From the NCBI RefSeq assembly GCF_000004075.3, contig NC_026659.2, forward strand, positions 22,152,272-22,216,271: 64,000 bases of DNA, in the 5' to 3' direction. A program made the position numbers and the translations under genes. Shown piece by piece: positions 45,248 to 57,070 of this stretch (positions are counted from its first letter, which is position 1; every line of letters starts with the position of its first letter). A model generated the notes under the pieces. The model was not told the origin of the DNA. It did no database searches and saw nothing but the letters and a program-made list of their open reading frames with translations. The stretch comes from Cucumis sativus (Eukaryota; Streptophyta; Magnoliopsida; Cucurbitales; Cucurbitaceae).

Positions 45248-47775
45248 ATGAAAACTTTTGGAAATGAGAGAGAGAGAAGTGGATAATCACACATAAGCTC
45301 CAAACAACAAAAAGAAAGACCAGTCAACCACATTTTTCTTTTGTAATATATTTTTTTTTTCATTTTTCATTTTAAAGTATATATTTTTTAAAATTATTGT
45401 AGTTGAAGTGTAAAAAGAAGGGGTGTGTGTTTGGAAAGAATCTTGCTTTTGTAGCAATGTTTGGTTCTTTATTCCAACCTCCTCTTTATTTACTTTCTTT
45501 TTCTTTTTCTCAAATGTTTGATTTGAGAGAGAGATTAGGCTTTTTCTATGAGTTTCTTTTCTTTTTTTTAGGTAAATTTAATTTCATTGGGGTATCTAAT
45601 TCCTTCTTGTAAGTAAAGCCTTTACATGTAAAAAGTGAAAGGCATAAAATTATTTTCTTAGGATTTTGTTCTCTCTCTCTCTCTATATATATATATATTT
45701 CTAATCATTTTTTTAAAAAGAAAATGTGCCACATCAACTTAGTAGTTTAATTAGATTCTTAATTAGTCTTCAACTCTTTAAAATCAATAGCAAAAATTTA
45801 GTTGAAAATTCTTTTTTTCCAACAAAAAAAAAAAAGAAATTGAGTCGTTAGAAACTCGGTTTCTTTGGAGAAAACTATCATACATAGCAAAACTATTGAA
45901 AATATTTACAAAATTTTAGATGATGTTAATTATAGATACTAATAGTTTTGAAATAAGGATTTTTCAAAAATAGAAAAAATTGACAACCAATGTTTAGACT
46001 TGATTTTTCTATGAAGTTTAAATGTTTTGTCAAATGTTCTATTTGTTTTTATATAACTTTTCATCATACAAGTAATAAAATTGACATCTAATTTTGATGA
46101 CTTTTTTATGCAAGAGACTAAATTATTACAAATTGAAGGGTAGAAAAACTAAATTGTAAAATATTAAAGTTCACGAAGTAAATTGTTACAGAATTAAAAA
46201 AGTAAAAAGGACTAAATTGTTACATACTAAGATTCATGAACGAGATGGTTACAAAATTGAAACTACAGATATTAAATCATTACAAGTTAAAAGTTCAGTA
46301 ACCTAATTGTTACTCCAAACACGAAAATACTTAATTTTTTACCCAAAAAGGAATTATGTTAGCTAAATAATGGGCTTTCTATCTATTCGGCCCATAATTT
46401 AAGCCCATATTGATTTCAGCTTGGCTGCTAGAAGATGTTTTAACACTGGATGTCGGAGAAGACTTAATAACAAAGAAATCTTGTTTTAAACAAATAGACA
46501 AATTTACCAAAGTAAAAAGAGAATAATAACACGGTAATCTTGTTCCATATAAAGGGCAAATACATCTATAATTAAACTCCATTTAATTATACACTCTATA
46601 TATTTGTACTTTAAAAATAAATAATTTAATACTCTCCAAAATAAATTAATTGTTTGATAACGACTAAAAATAGTTTTTAAAGTGCATTTAAAACACAAAA
46701 AGAGTTTAAATAATAAAGATTTGATGGTCTAAAGAAACCCTTAATTTTGTACATTTTAATTATTCAGTTTCTTGTTGAAATTCGATTGTGAATGGCATTA
46801 ATTCATGTGGGTTTAGTCTCTTCCACACACAAACTCTTATCAAAGGAAATAGACTTTGGTTAGGTGTGAACTGTGCCATTTTTATTGTTGAGAGGTCTTT
46901 TTCCAACAAACATTATCGCAACTCAATAACCATTTAATACATAAATCTTGAACAGAATCTTCATTATGTTTTTCATCATAAAAAAGGGACTTTATTGGTC
47001 TAACAATGGTCCCGATAGTTTAACAAAGGCTTGATGTTGCGAGAATTGAGAATGTCTTCACAATCTTGATTGAACAAGTACAATTTAAGTTTGGAACAAG
47101 AAAGTGCATGTTTGAGAGTAGTTCACAAATGATTAAAATCCTTATCACGTTTAAAATTACTTTAAAACACACATTAATTGATTTTAAATAAATAAAAGTA
47201 TGTTTGGAGTGATTTTGAAAATGATAAAATTGATTTTAACGATTTCAAAATCACTTCCAAACATATCATAAATAGCTTTATCATTTATTTAGGCGTGACA
47301 CTAAACTATAGTATGAGATTATTCAATAGACATTTGATATGTAATAAAACTATGTATCACATTATAATTTCAAGCTCCTAATGTTCATAGATCAGTAGGG
47401 TCATCCTAAACTCCTAGTGATATTAGTTCTCTAGACGTTAGCTTCATAATGCACAACCAAGTGAATTAAAACAATCCTCTATCACTCATTTATTTTATGT
47501 ATAGAAAAAAAATTGACAATATACAACGTGGTAATAGTAAATACACACCTCTATATCGAGAAATTATTCCGTGCAACTGCTAACACCGGGCCTGAGTTTG
47601 TAATTTTTTTGTATGCTTGTAGTGTGTTCCTCGACCGAGATATCGATGCCTTTACAAATATTAATGAGGCTTCACTCCGAGCAAAGACTGTCAAAATATA
47701 GAAAATGAAGAGGCTTTGCTTATTATTAGAAGGATTGGAAGCAAGCAAAGGAAAAAGAGATAAGCGTATGGGTTG

Positions 47776-50700
47776 TCAAAATGGTTCTTCAAGCATTTTA
47801 GTTCCATGGAAATTTGTGAAAAATGAAGACATAAAACTGACCATATTAAGAAGGCGGAGGGCAGCTGGACGGGTGAACTTCCTAGCGAAAAGAAAACATC
47901 TGGATGGTTTTCCCTTACTAGTACACCATTCTCGTCGATATTCAGTTTCGTAATATATATTATCAATACCCTGCAGAAGACAGATGTTCTCCATCATGAA
48001 CCACTCAAAACATCAACTGAAAAGATGACCTTATTATTGGCTATCAATTGGCTTTGGGATAATTATACTAAATTGTTGGCAGACAAAATCATTTGTACTA
48101 AGGGGAAATAAATAATCGCATCCTTATTAATGTATTATTGAGGAAGGTAAGGAAATGGAGTGAATAGGAGTCGATAAATGCAAGTTGAAGGTTCTTAGAT
48201 ACTTAAAACCTTGAGCTAGTAGTTCAATTATTGACAGAAAATGAGGAAAATGATTGTTAGATGCAATAATTGAAAGTTCCACTTTACTTGGGGAGATGCA
48301 AAATGAATGAAGCCACAACATTAACACGTTTTATGAACTAATTTTAAGTACCTTTATAGATTGTATTAGATCAAGCGTAGCATCTGAAAATTTGTATGTT
48401 ACAGGATGCCAGTTACGGCGTTCATGGTCTTTGGAGTATGAGAGATCCCATGCTGAATATGTCAGTGATCTTCGGGTGAGCTCTTCTTCAAGTCCTTCTT
48501 GCTGGATCGTAAAAAATAAATTATTAGTAAATATACAAATATATTCGCCTCCTTGCTGAATCATGAAAAGTAAATGACTTTGACTGGTACGTAAATCACG
48601 AAAAATTTTGACTGCATAGGCAATTGTTGTTCAGGAAAGTTCCCAATGGATAGTTTTTTTTCTTTGTTTTCTAGAAAGTCATACTTCTGGGTCAACAATT
48701 AAAAACTTCAAATCATAACATTAATTAAAGTTGAGAAACACACGTAAGAAAAACCAAGGAAATTCAAACACTTTATAAGATAACTCCACATTATCAGATA
48801 ATTACCACGTAAATAAACTTTAATACAAAGCTGAAATTTCACAGCTTATTAGCAAACAAATGGACGTGGTCCAAGTTTCCATATCAGCTCAATTATTAAT
48901 ATTGCATGAATAAGATGCATAAAAACTAATATTGGATTGTCATAAATCAGGACTGACTAAAGCCCAGCTTTTGGGAAGAGACTGCATGCAAGAGTAAACC
49001 AAAGGGTAGCAGCATGCTTAGAGGTTAGAATGTTCAATGTTATATTACTGTTTAGATGATCAGGCCAAGTTTTTTGAAATAGAAATAGCGTAATATATTG
49101 AAATGGTTGAAAATCTTACAGCCAATAAAGTCTGAACATAATGTTCATCAGGTATGCAATTGTGTTCCTTGGATGGATCATTAGGCTGCAGAACAATAGT
49201 TTTAAAACATAAGTTCATCATCTCTGAAAATTAATTCTGAATAAACAAGCATTGCAATTTAAATTAATAATAGTTCCTTTGTATTAAACATAATTTTTTA
49301 TAATACATGCTATGATTATATTGTTAATATGAGGCTCAATTGCATTTTGTGAAATGATAAGAAGAAACAGCTTATGATTGAGAATTCTCACAAATGGACG
49401 ATCCCGCCAAAACTCTGGTAGTGACTTCCTCTGCATAACCATAAAACATAAAGCGTCAGTTGAATGGTTAATACTCATCCTAAACTGGAAATCAAAAGGA
49501 TATTGGAATGTTTACAAGTAGAAGAAAAATAAGTGACCCAAGAAGAAAACATGGGATCCATATAAATGGACGACACAAATTCAATAAGATGACTTGCCTT
49601 GCAATGCTGTTGAAACATAGGAAAGACTGTAATGTCCTTCACAACAACCTTCGCATGCTTTCTTGTCAATACAACCCACTGCAAGAGAGTAATGAATGCC
49701 ATGAGTAGTCTACAAAAAATTACATAGAAAAAGAATATGCGATTTAATTGGGTTACCAGATATAGTGAGTACCTGAGATCCTTTCCTCCAGTTTTGAACA
49801 GGGATTACTGGATCCATTTTCGGATTATACCGCCCTTCTTTTGTGTCAGCAAAACTGGTTCAATCACTAAATTGTTAAAGATACTTACCACCAGAAGTTA
49901 TACAACTTCGATAACATGCATGATATCTTTAAATCCCATAAGCTGGAACATATTAAGATGTGAATGGTTGTAAATACAGAAAACTAGTAGATTAGCTTCT
50001 TTATAATCTGCCTGTATCTACGATAAATCACAACATAATTATAGTTCAAGAAATTTCAATGTTCAGTTGAAAATAATACTTTGAAACTCTCAAGATGCCT
50101 TCCAGCGTTTAAATCACTTGGAGAAGTATGGCTATTGGATTTAGTACCAGTTTAATTCTAGTTGTATAGAGATGTATTTACAAGAATGTTGTTTGTATTT
50201 CAGTTATTGCTAGATGAGGGGAAGAAAAGCTCAATCAAGAAAAATCGCTTTTGAAGAAATAGAGCTACAATGTATGTATAAATTAGTATGTTTACCTGTC
50301 CACAAAACTAGTTGAAGTTGACATGACATAGTCATATGTGTAGCTGAAGTTGTATAATGGTACGCAGCTGAGAAAAGATCAATTAACTGAAACATTGTAA
50401 GGCTTGACTAATCTCATCCTTCAAACAATTTAAGGAAACAAATATCTTATACAAACATGACTAAATGTTCTTAACAACTTTTATGAATTGAAGCACAAAT
50501 TAAGGACCACATAGTTGGTTACAAAGGCTATTCACATTAAGGCTCACCTATCAGAAAGAAAAACAAATCGTTGATTTGAAGAATCAGTAAGTGCATGTCT
50601 AAGCAAGATACGTTCTGCTTCAATCATGCTTGCCTCACCCCAGTCTACCTGGTATACAATAGACAACATTGCAAGACAAATATACAACACGTAAATGAAC

Positions 50701-51699
50701 TTTGCAGTGATGTAACACAAATGACTAAATGAGATCTCCCTATCCTCCTTGATGTAACAAATTTACAAAGACTCGAAAGAGAAGACCAAGGAAGCTCACT
50801 AACCCTATAAACATTTTTATTTGTGCATACATAAATATAAAGCGCTGTAAAACCATACTCAAGGAAAGAAAAACGCGCTGAGATAGAGGCCTACAGTTGT
50901 GTAGATTTCTTGATGTACAGTTTCTAAACAAATGATCAACTGTTGCTTTTTATGATGAAATTCATTTGATGATCTTGTAGCAATCTTTGGTAAGAGCCAA
51001 AAGGCATTAACAAATAACAAGTACACTGAGGAATCGTACATATATATGTTGGCCGCTAAATTAAAACTCGTACTTCAATTACTTTACCATACTATCACAA
51101 TTTGCGGACAGTTTAAATTTCGTATTCCATTATAAGAATTGTTACCTGTATGCTATCATTAACTTGACGATTCAAAAAATAGGTCGATCTTGTAGTCGCC
51201 TTGTTAAATAAAAATCCTGGCCTCGAGTGAACAAAGATCGAAAACTTATTCTCCCCTTCCTGCAAAAAAAAAAAAAAAATGTACACTGAATTCGATAGGA
51301 AATAAAGAAATTAGGAAAACCTTCCTAACTGCTCGAAAACTTTGAAATAACGATAGAACACTAAATCCGATCAAATGCCAAGTAATCATTGACAAAAATG
51401 GCGAATAAGCATCCATAGCTAGAAGTATTGACAACTGAGCACAACATTGAAAACATTACCTGAAAAAACACATCCCACACTATGTCCAATGGAAGCCGGT
51501 TCCGAGCTATGAACAGAAATGCGACTTTCGGTCCATGAGCCGATTGAGGATGCAAATGCAAGGACGCCAGCATCATAACCCGACCATACCGAGACTGCAT
51601 CATAACTAAGCTCCCGAAGCAAAATACAAACAATAGAACAAAAGCAAGCTTCCTCCTCCATTTGAAGAGAGCCTTCCGCTGTGCAACCTTCTGCTTCAT
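47776..51699 (-). CDS. GT14 family glycosyltransferase (core-2/I-branching enzyme-like), ten exons
   Basis: Exons (descending): 51699-51460, 51259-51146, 50648-50548, 50367-50296, 49854-49773, 49678-49598, 49430-49392, 49185-49120, 48501-48352, 47970-47776. They total 1140 bp, 379 residues plus stop, with all phases consistent. The protein is a predicted type II Golgi membrane protein: MKQKVAQRKALFKWRRK, one membrane span (about 18-35), then the GT14 catalytic domain with KVAFLFIARNRLPLD, FSIFVHSRPGF, DWGEASMIEAERILLRHAL and QRFVFLSDSCVPLYNFSYTY. It also has WVVLTRKHAKVVV, EHNCIPDEHYVQTLLA and the C-terminal CFLFARKFTRPAALRLL. Plant relatives are glucuronosyl- or related transferases, thought to act on arabinogalactan proteins in some cases. 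Intron 6 starts with GC (AAG|GCAAGT), a GC-AG intron. The next in-frame codon upstream of the ATG context is non-AUG, so 51699 is the start. Confidence 0.92.
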
Positions 51700-52425
51700 T
51701 AGGCTTCCTCTCCTGTTCACACAAATTTCTCCACCATTTCAATCAGAAGAAGAAAAACAGAACATCCACAACCTCATCGTGATGCGTATCATCGTTTCGC
51801 CCATATAAACCCAGCACGATCCGTCGGCTGGGAGAAGTATTTTTTTTGGATCGTTCAAGCAACGAAAACTCAAATTAAGTTGAAAATTGTAAGGAAATTG
51901 AAACGGGAAATTTCGTTGAAAAGAGAACAACAGAGATCGAGAAGCTTGTGAAGAACGACGAAGCTCGTGAAGGATGAATTTTCACCGCCGGCGAGTGGAG
52001 AGAGAGAGAGAGGGAGTTGGAGTGAGTAAAGTTCAGTTTTTGGTACTTGGTTTGTTCAGACAGTTTCACTAAAATTAGTTTGGTATAATGGTGTTTATAT
52101 TATATATATATAGTGATCATCTTTGCGTGCAAAGTTGGACATTTCATTTCGCTTCTTTATTCTATTTTTCTTCCTTTATTGATGAAACTTCACATGCTTA
52201 AACTATAAACATTACATCTTAAATCTAATGAAGGGTTAAAGATAAAAATACAAGTCAAAGTCACGTTAACTAAAAGGTATTGATTTCAACTCCGTCTTAA
52301 GTTTGATTCTATTACTTTGTTGTACTAAAATAAATGTACTAAAATAAATGAAAAACACAATTGATTTTAGTTTATTCGTTCCTAATATTATACATTTTAC
52401 TTTTTTTATTGGAAATAGTTTCAAA
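51700..52425. other. GT14 5' UTR/promoter and intergenic DNA
   Basis: The stretch upstream of the GT14 ATG to about 52030 is GC-richer and CT-rich on the minus strand (CTCTCTCTCTCT near 52008), as in a 5' UTR. A TA-rich tract lies near 52100-52111. No other gene is seen. Confidence 0.5.
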
Positions 52426-52682
52426 TTTAGCAATTAGATTTAAAATAATTAAATATATAATAACATTTTAAAATTTTTGCAAAATAGCAAAATTTGTCAA
52501 ATTTTAGAGTGATACAAGTCTATCACCAATAGACTATGTTGTAAATATTGGTCTATCACTCATAGATCATACGAGTCTATCAACGATAGTTTTGTTATAT
52601 TTGTAATTTTTTTTAAATATTGTTATATCCTTGATTATTATTCCTCAAATGACCATCCATTACAATTATGGTTTAATTTTGT
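52426..52682 (-). repeat. CTATCA/TGATAG repeat family, copy C (inverted)
   Basis: This has the same motif set as copies A and B but in reverse order and orientation: 'aatagcaaaatttgtcaaa', ACAAGTCTATCACC, GGTCTATCACTCATAGATC, 'gttatatttgtaa' and 'tcaaatgaccatccatt', the last being the complement of the 'aatggccatttgag' flank of copy A. Confidence 0.6.
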
Positions 52683-53756
52683 TTAGTTTGGTTGATGGTC
52701 TATCAAATTTATACTTTTCAATTTGATTTCTTTTTACTAAATATTCAATAGTTGTTAATGTCTATTAATTAATTTATGGTATATTTAAAATATATTAATT
52801 TAAAAAATATGTTATTTTAAAAAAAATTAAAATGTTTATCATACAGTTGGAACAACATTTAAAAGAATTTTTATAAATAAATAAGATTTTAAATAAAAAT
52901 ACATTTTTTAAAAGTAAATTCAAACAAACCCTTGAAATAATTGAATTAATTTCTTTTCTAATAATTAATTTTAATTTTAATTTCTATTTATTTATAGACT
53001 TTAAAATGGTATATTTTTACTCTTCTAGTTTTGAATTTTCATTTTCAATCATTTATTAATGTTTGCTAACTAATTTAAAGTGAGATGAGATGGTTGAAGT
53101 TTTAGAATAAAACTTAAAGTGAGTTAATTAATAATTAATAAGATGTATTAATTAATTAGACATTTTAAAATGAATATTTATTAAGATAATTATGTATTAA
53201 AGTGCCTATAGATTAAATAGAAAGATTGAAAACTAAAATATAATTAGAATAGAACCTGGTGGCCTCCTGAAGATCCTAAACCAAAACTATAGTTTAAATG
53301 TTAAAGGATATTAAATCATATAGCTTAGGCACACCGGCCTCTTCAATGTAATAAATACTTTTCTTATGGGTATGGGTCACAGTTTAATTGTTATCTTCGG
53401 CTTTCATCCTCATGAGTACAAAACGATTAGCCTTCTTCTTCTTCTTCTGCTTTTTCTCCTTTTGATGATCACAATGAATGAATTCCAAAACCACGAAGTC
53501 GTCCAATTATTCTTCTCAATAAAATCAGGCATGAAATGAAGAATTATGAACTTGCAACCTAACTAGTGAACACCCCATTTGGCCGGCCATATATGCACCC
53601 GAGCACAGTACAATGAGCACAGTCAACATTCCCCTTGTTTGTTAAATGGACGACTCGTCCAACTCTTAATTTTCTGATTGGTGGTAGTTGTTGGAAGTCA
53701 AGGTTTGTGGTGCCGGGTTGTAGATCATAGTTGGCTGGAAAGATTTTTCCTAACTT

Positions 53757-54085
53757 CTATTCGCTTATACCACTAATAAACTTCTATCAATGACGATAAA
53801 CACTGATAAATCGATTTCTATTATTTTTTATCAGTTATAAACTTGTACTAATTTCTATTACTGATAGAGATTGATAAAATTTTATCAACCTCTTTCATAG
53901 ATAGATTTCTATTAAATTTCTATCATTGATAGATATCTATAGACTTCTACTGATCTCTATTAATAATAGACTTGTATAAATTTCTATAACTGATAAGTTT
54001 TTAGTATTAATATATACCGATAAAATTTATTAGTCTTTATTGATTATAGACTTTTATTAATCTCTATAACTAATAAAATCAGTCT
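53757..54085. repeat. expanded, degenerate array of CTATCA/TGATAG-like units
   Basis: Some 330 bp consist almost wholly of variants of 'TTTCTATCACTGATAGACTT' and 'CTGATAAA' units with no regular period. It looks like local expansion of the core of the dispersed CTATCA family, here without the flanking 'gctatatttgtaa' arms. Confidence 0.55.
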
Positions 54086-54635
54086 TGAAATTATATTATA
54101 TCTACAGATTTGTTTGGATTGTTTAATATTTGTTAATACTTTAGAAAGATTAATGACTGTATTTAGAATGATTTGATATTATATAATAAACAGAGTAGTT
54201 GGATTGAATGAGAAATGAATTGGTAACGAGAGAGAAGAGTAGAAATGAAAAGAAAGGGATGGAAAGCCAAAAAGAAGTGGGAGATGTCATTTGAATGGGA
54301 ATGAGGTTGGAAACGGGGAAGGAACCAAAAAGTTTGGTCCAAATTTGAGTTATGGAATCCTTGGAAGACACTCTTTTTAAAGTTATAATGATAATATTTT
54401 GATAATGTGCAATTTTGATAAAGGGTTAGTAGTATTTTAAAATCCAAGCAAACCCCCAACTACTCATTGTGTGTTGTTTATATTTCTGTGTCAAACACTT
54501 ACAATAATGATCTTTTTATTTATTGTTTCTTTTTTTCATTTAGGCCAATGATGCAATTGAATTTTTACCAACGACGTCGTTTTTTAAGTATCAGGTTCAA
54601 GGGCTGCCTCTTTCTCTGGCAAAGGATCAGGACCC

Positions 54636-56795
54636 ATGTCTTCGTTTTCCATCACTCCTCAAATTTCACCCAAGAGGTTTCAATATCTCCTAAACCCTTG
54701 TTTTCTTTTCTATTTTTTCTTGATTTTTTTCCTCTCTAATGGCCGTCCATTTTGCCATTGAAGTTCTTCACCAGTGGAAACTAGAAGACTATTCTCAATC
54801 TGCGCGTCTCAGAGATCTTCAATTCCTGTTGGACGCCTTTCTAAATTCAGAAATTTCACCTCGCGGTTCCGCATGAGTATTGATAATGGAAGCTCTAATC
54901 GGATTGGTGCCGGAGATGCTGTGATTATCGTCGACCACGGCTCCCGTCGCCGGGAATCTAATCTCATGCTGAGTAAGTTAGGGTTTTAGAATTTGGAATT
55001 TTGGGTGAAGTTTTGAAGTTATTCGTTGGATAATTCTCTTGTGGTGATATTTTTTTCTTAAAAAAAAAAAAAAATTCAGATGAGTTCGTTGCTATGTTTA
55101 AGGATAAAACTGGTTACCCCATTGTGGAGCCTGCTCACATGGTATGTTCTTTTCAACTGTTTCTTATGCACAAAACTATTACTTTCATTCTTGAAGCAAC
55201 ATTATTTATTTTGGTAGTTGGTTTTTGGAAATCAATGCTGCATTTTAGTTAGGAGTGTAATGAAATGAGTTTGTAATGTAATAGGTCCAAAACCCATGTT
55301 TGGATTAAGCATTTCTGGTGGATTTGTAATACCAAACTTATGTCCTTTATGGAGTTTTCAATCACGGTTCCATTTCGCATCTCAATGCTTCTCAATTCTG
55401 GTTGCATTCTAGCTCTCCAAACATTTCCTTAAAAGTATTTTGGTCCCTCAATTATGGATTTAGTTCATTTATAAGTATTTTGGTCCCTCAATTATGGATT
55501 TAGTTCATTCTGGTTCCTATACTTCAATGTATATTTTGGAACAGAAATAAACATTTTGAAAATATAACTACCAAAATGTACCAAGTATAAGGACCAAACT
55601 AACATTTTAAACCTTTTGTTTGGTTCCATAATGGTGGTGCTAACCACTTTTTTTTTTGTTTTGTTCATGGCATATGTGTAAACCAATTAAACTATGTGTT
55701 AAGTTATTAACATTTGATCGATCAATAAAGACTAAAAGTAAACCATGATGAACAAAACTATAATAATTATTCAACATCAAGATTGAATCTTTTGATTTTT
55801 GAATAAATGTACAGTTTTGTGGATTTTTTTTTTCTACACTCTGAAATACAGCATAGTGAATAGAAAATCAAAATAAATACCGATACCATTCAAAATGAAT
55901 ACTGATTTGGAACTATTCTATCTCATCGTACTGCCAGTAGTTTCTTTGTCTTTTATTTCTCTCTCTTTTTGTTGCATTCAACACATGATAGAGTAACAAG
56001 TCACAGCCATGTCCAATGTACTTAGTTTCATTACTTTTTTTCTGAAACAACGTAGGAGCTGGCCGAACCATCCATTAAAGACTCATTCACATTGTGTGTT
56101 GAACAAGGGGCCAAACGTATCATCGTCAGCCCGTTCTTTCTTTTCCCCGGTCGACATTGGCAACAGGTATGTAACTCACTGTAGGACACTTGATTTGATG
56201 AAATGAACTGGTGGATTGATGAGAGCAATACGTGAAACTTTGCAGGATATTCCTTCCTTAACAGCTGAAGCAGCAAAGGATCACCCAGGAATATCGTATA
56301 TAATAACTGCACCTCTCGGTCTTCACGAACAACTTGTGGTAAGTATTTCTAAAGCATATTTTTTTCTAGTATCTAATAGAAAAAGGATGAAAATATCCAT
56401 TGACATGAAATCAAAGGTTTGACATCAATATTAAATATACGTCATTAATAAATGCTTATAAAACAAAAAGAAATGTTGTCATTGTTTAATCTAATATGAA
56501 TAGAAACGTTAATAACAATATCCACAAGGAAAACAATTTGATTGTTAATCTAAATAAATTTTATAAGTCATTCGATATCAATATTTAATCAAAATATCTG
56601 TTGATATATCTGTAAAATTGAAATCATGTTGCGTATGATAAAAGAAAATGACTATTTTTTTAGTATTGAACTATGAGATGGTTCTGTTGGCAGGATGTTG
56701 TGAACGATAGAATAAATTACTGCTTAAGCCATGCTGCTGGAGTGTCAGACGAATGTGAAGTTTGTGCTGGCACAGGCAAATGTAGATTTAATTAG
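54636..56795 (+). CDS. SIRB: sirohydrochlorin ferrochelatase, chloroplastic (SirB/CbiX-type)
   Basis: Exons: 54636-54676, 54764-54972, 55080-55141, 56056-56166, 56246-56338, 56694-56795. They total 618 bp, 205 residues plus stop. The enzyme inserts Fe2+ into sirohydrochlorin to give siroheme, the cofactor of plastid nitrite and sulfite reductases. A Ser/Arg-rich transit peptide (about 1-55) precedes the CbiX core: AVIIVDHGSRRRESN with catalytic His72, GYPIVEPAHMEL with His103, RIIVSPFFLFPGRHW and APLGLHEQLV. The tail DECEVCAGTGKC (Cys193, 196, 202) fits the Fe-S-binding cysteines known for plant SirB. The first exon is my inference: the contiguous frame has a TGA at 54759, removed by an 87-nt U-rich intron (AAGAG|GTTTCA ... 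TTGAAG|T). Otherwise the only AUG is at 54873, without transit peptide. Confidence 0.9.
55433..55512. repeat. 40-bp tandem duplication in SirB intron
   Basis: A unit beginning AAGTATTTTGGTCCCTCAA is present twice in tandem with a 40-bp period. Confidence 0.75.
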
Positions 56796-57070
56796 TGTAT
56801 GAAAGTAGAGACTTGGGATGAAATCGCTCGGTTTTTCGACGACTTTCATTTGAATACCATTCAATGGCTTGGCAGTTGAAGGCTTGAGAATCTATTTATC
56901 TTGTTTTGTATCAATACTTTGTAAAATTTGAGCTCTTTGGTTGTTTTTGTATATTATATCTTCACATATGACTACGGTCTACAACAATATGCACAATAAT
57001 ATTAGTTCCCAAAAATGATTTTGAGAACAGTTCGAGATTAGTGATAGAAAATCAGAGCTTTTTCATGAAC
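56796..57070. other. convergent 3' ends of SirB and DnaJ genes
   Basis: Only 275 bp separate the two stop codons of these tail-to-tail genes, so their 3' UTRs probably abut or overlap. Confidence 0.7.

Larger units (their letters stand above)
41450..47775. other. long intergenic region
   Basis: There is no complete gene in this 6.3 kb. It holds one isolated exon-like ORF (44015-44126, minus), a GA microsatellite (45207-45244), a (TA)n near 42405-42421 and many AT-rich low-complexity tracts. The 45.39-45.62 kb part has a transcript-leader-like CT-rich composition but no domain. Confidence 0.45.

Noticed and set aside
47705..47966. Plus-strand and minus-strand frames of 82-91 codons at the GT14 3' end.
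   Set aside because: They overlap the last GT14 exon in wrong frames. The GT14 exon frame carries the conserved ARKFTRPAALRLL motif.
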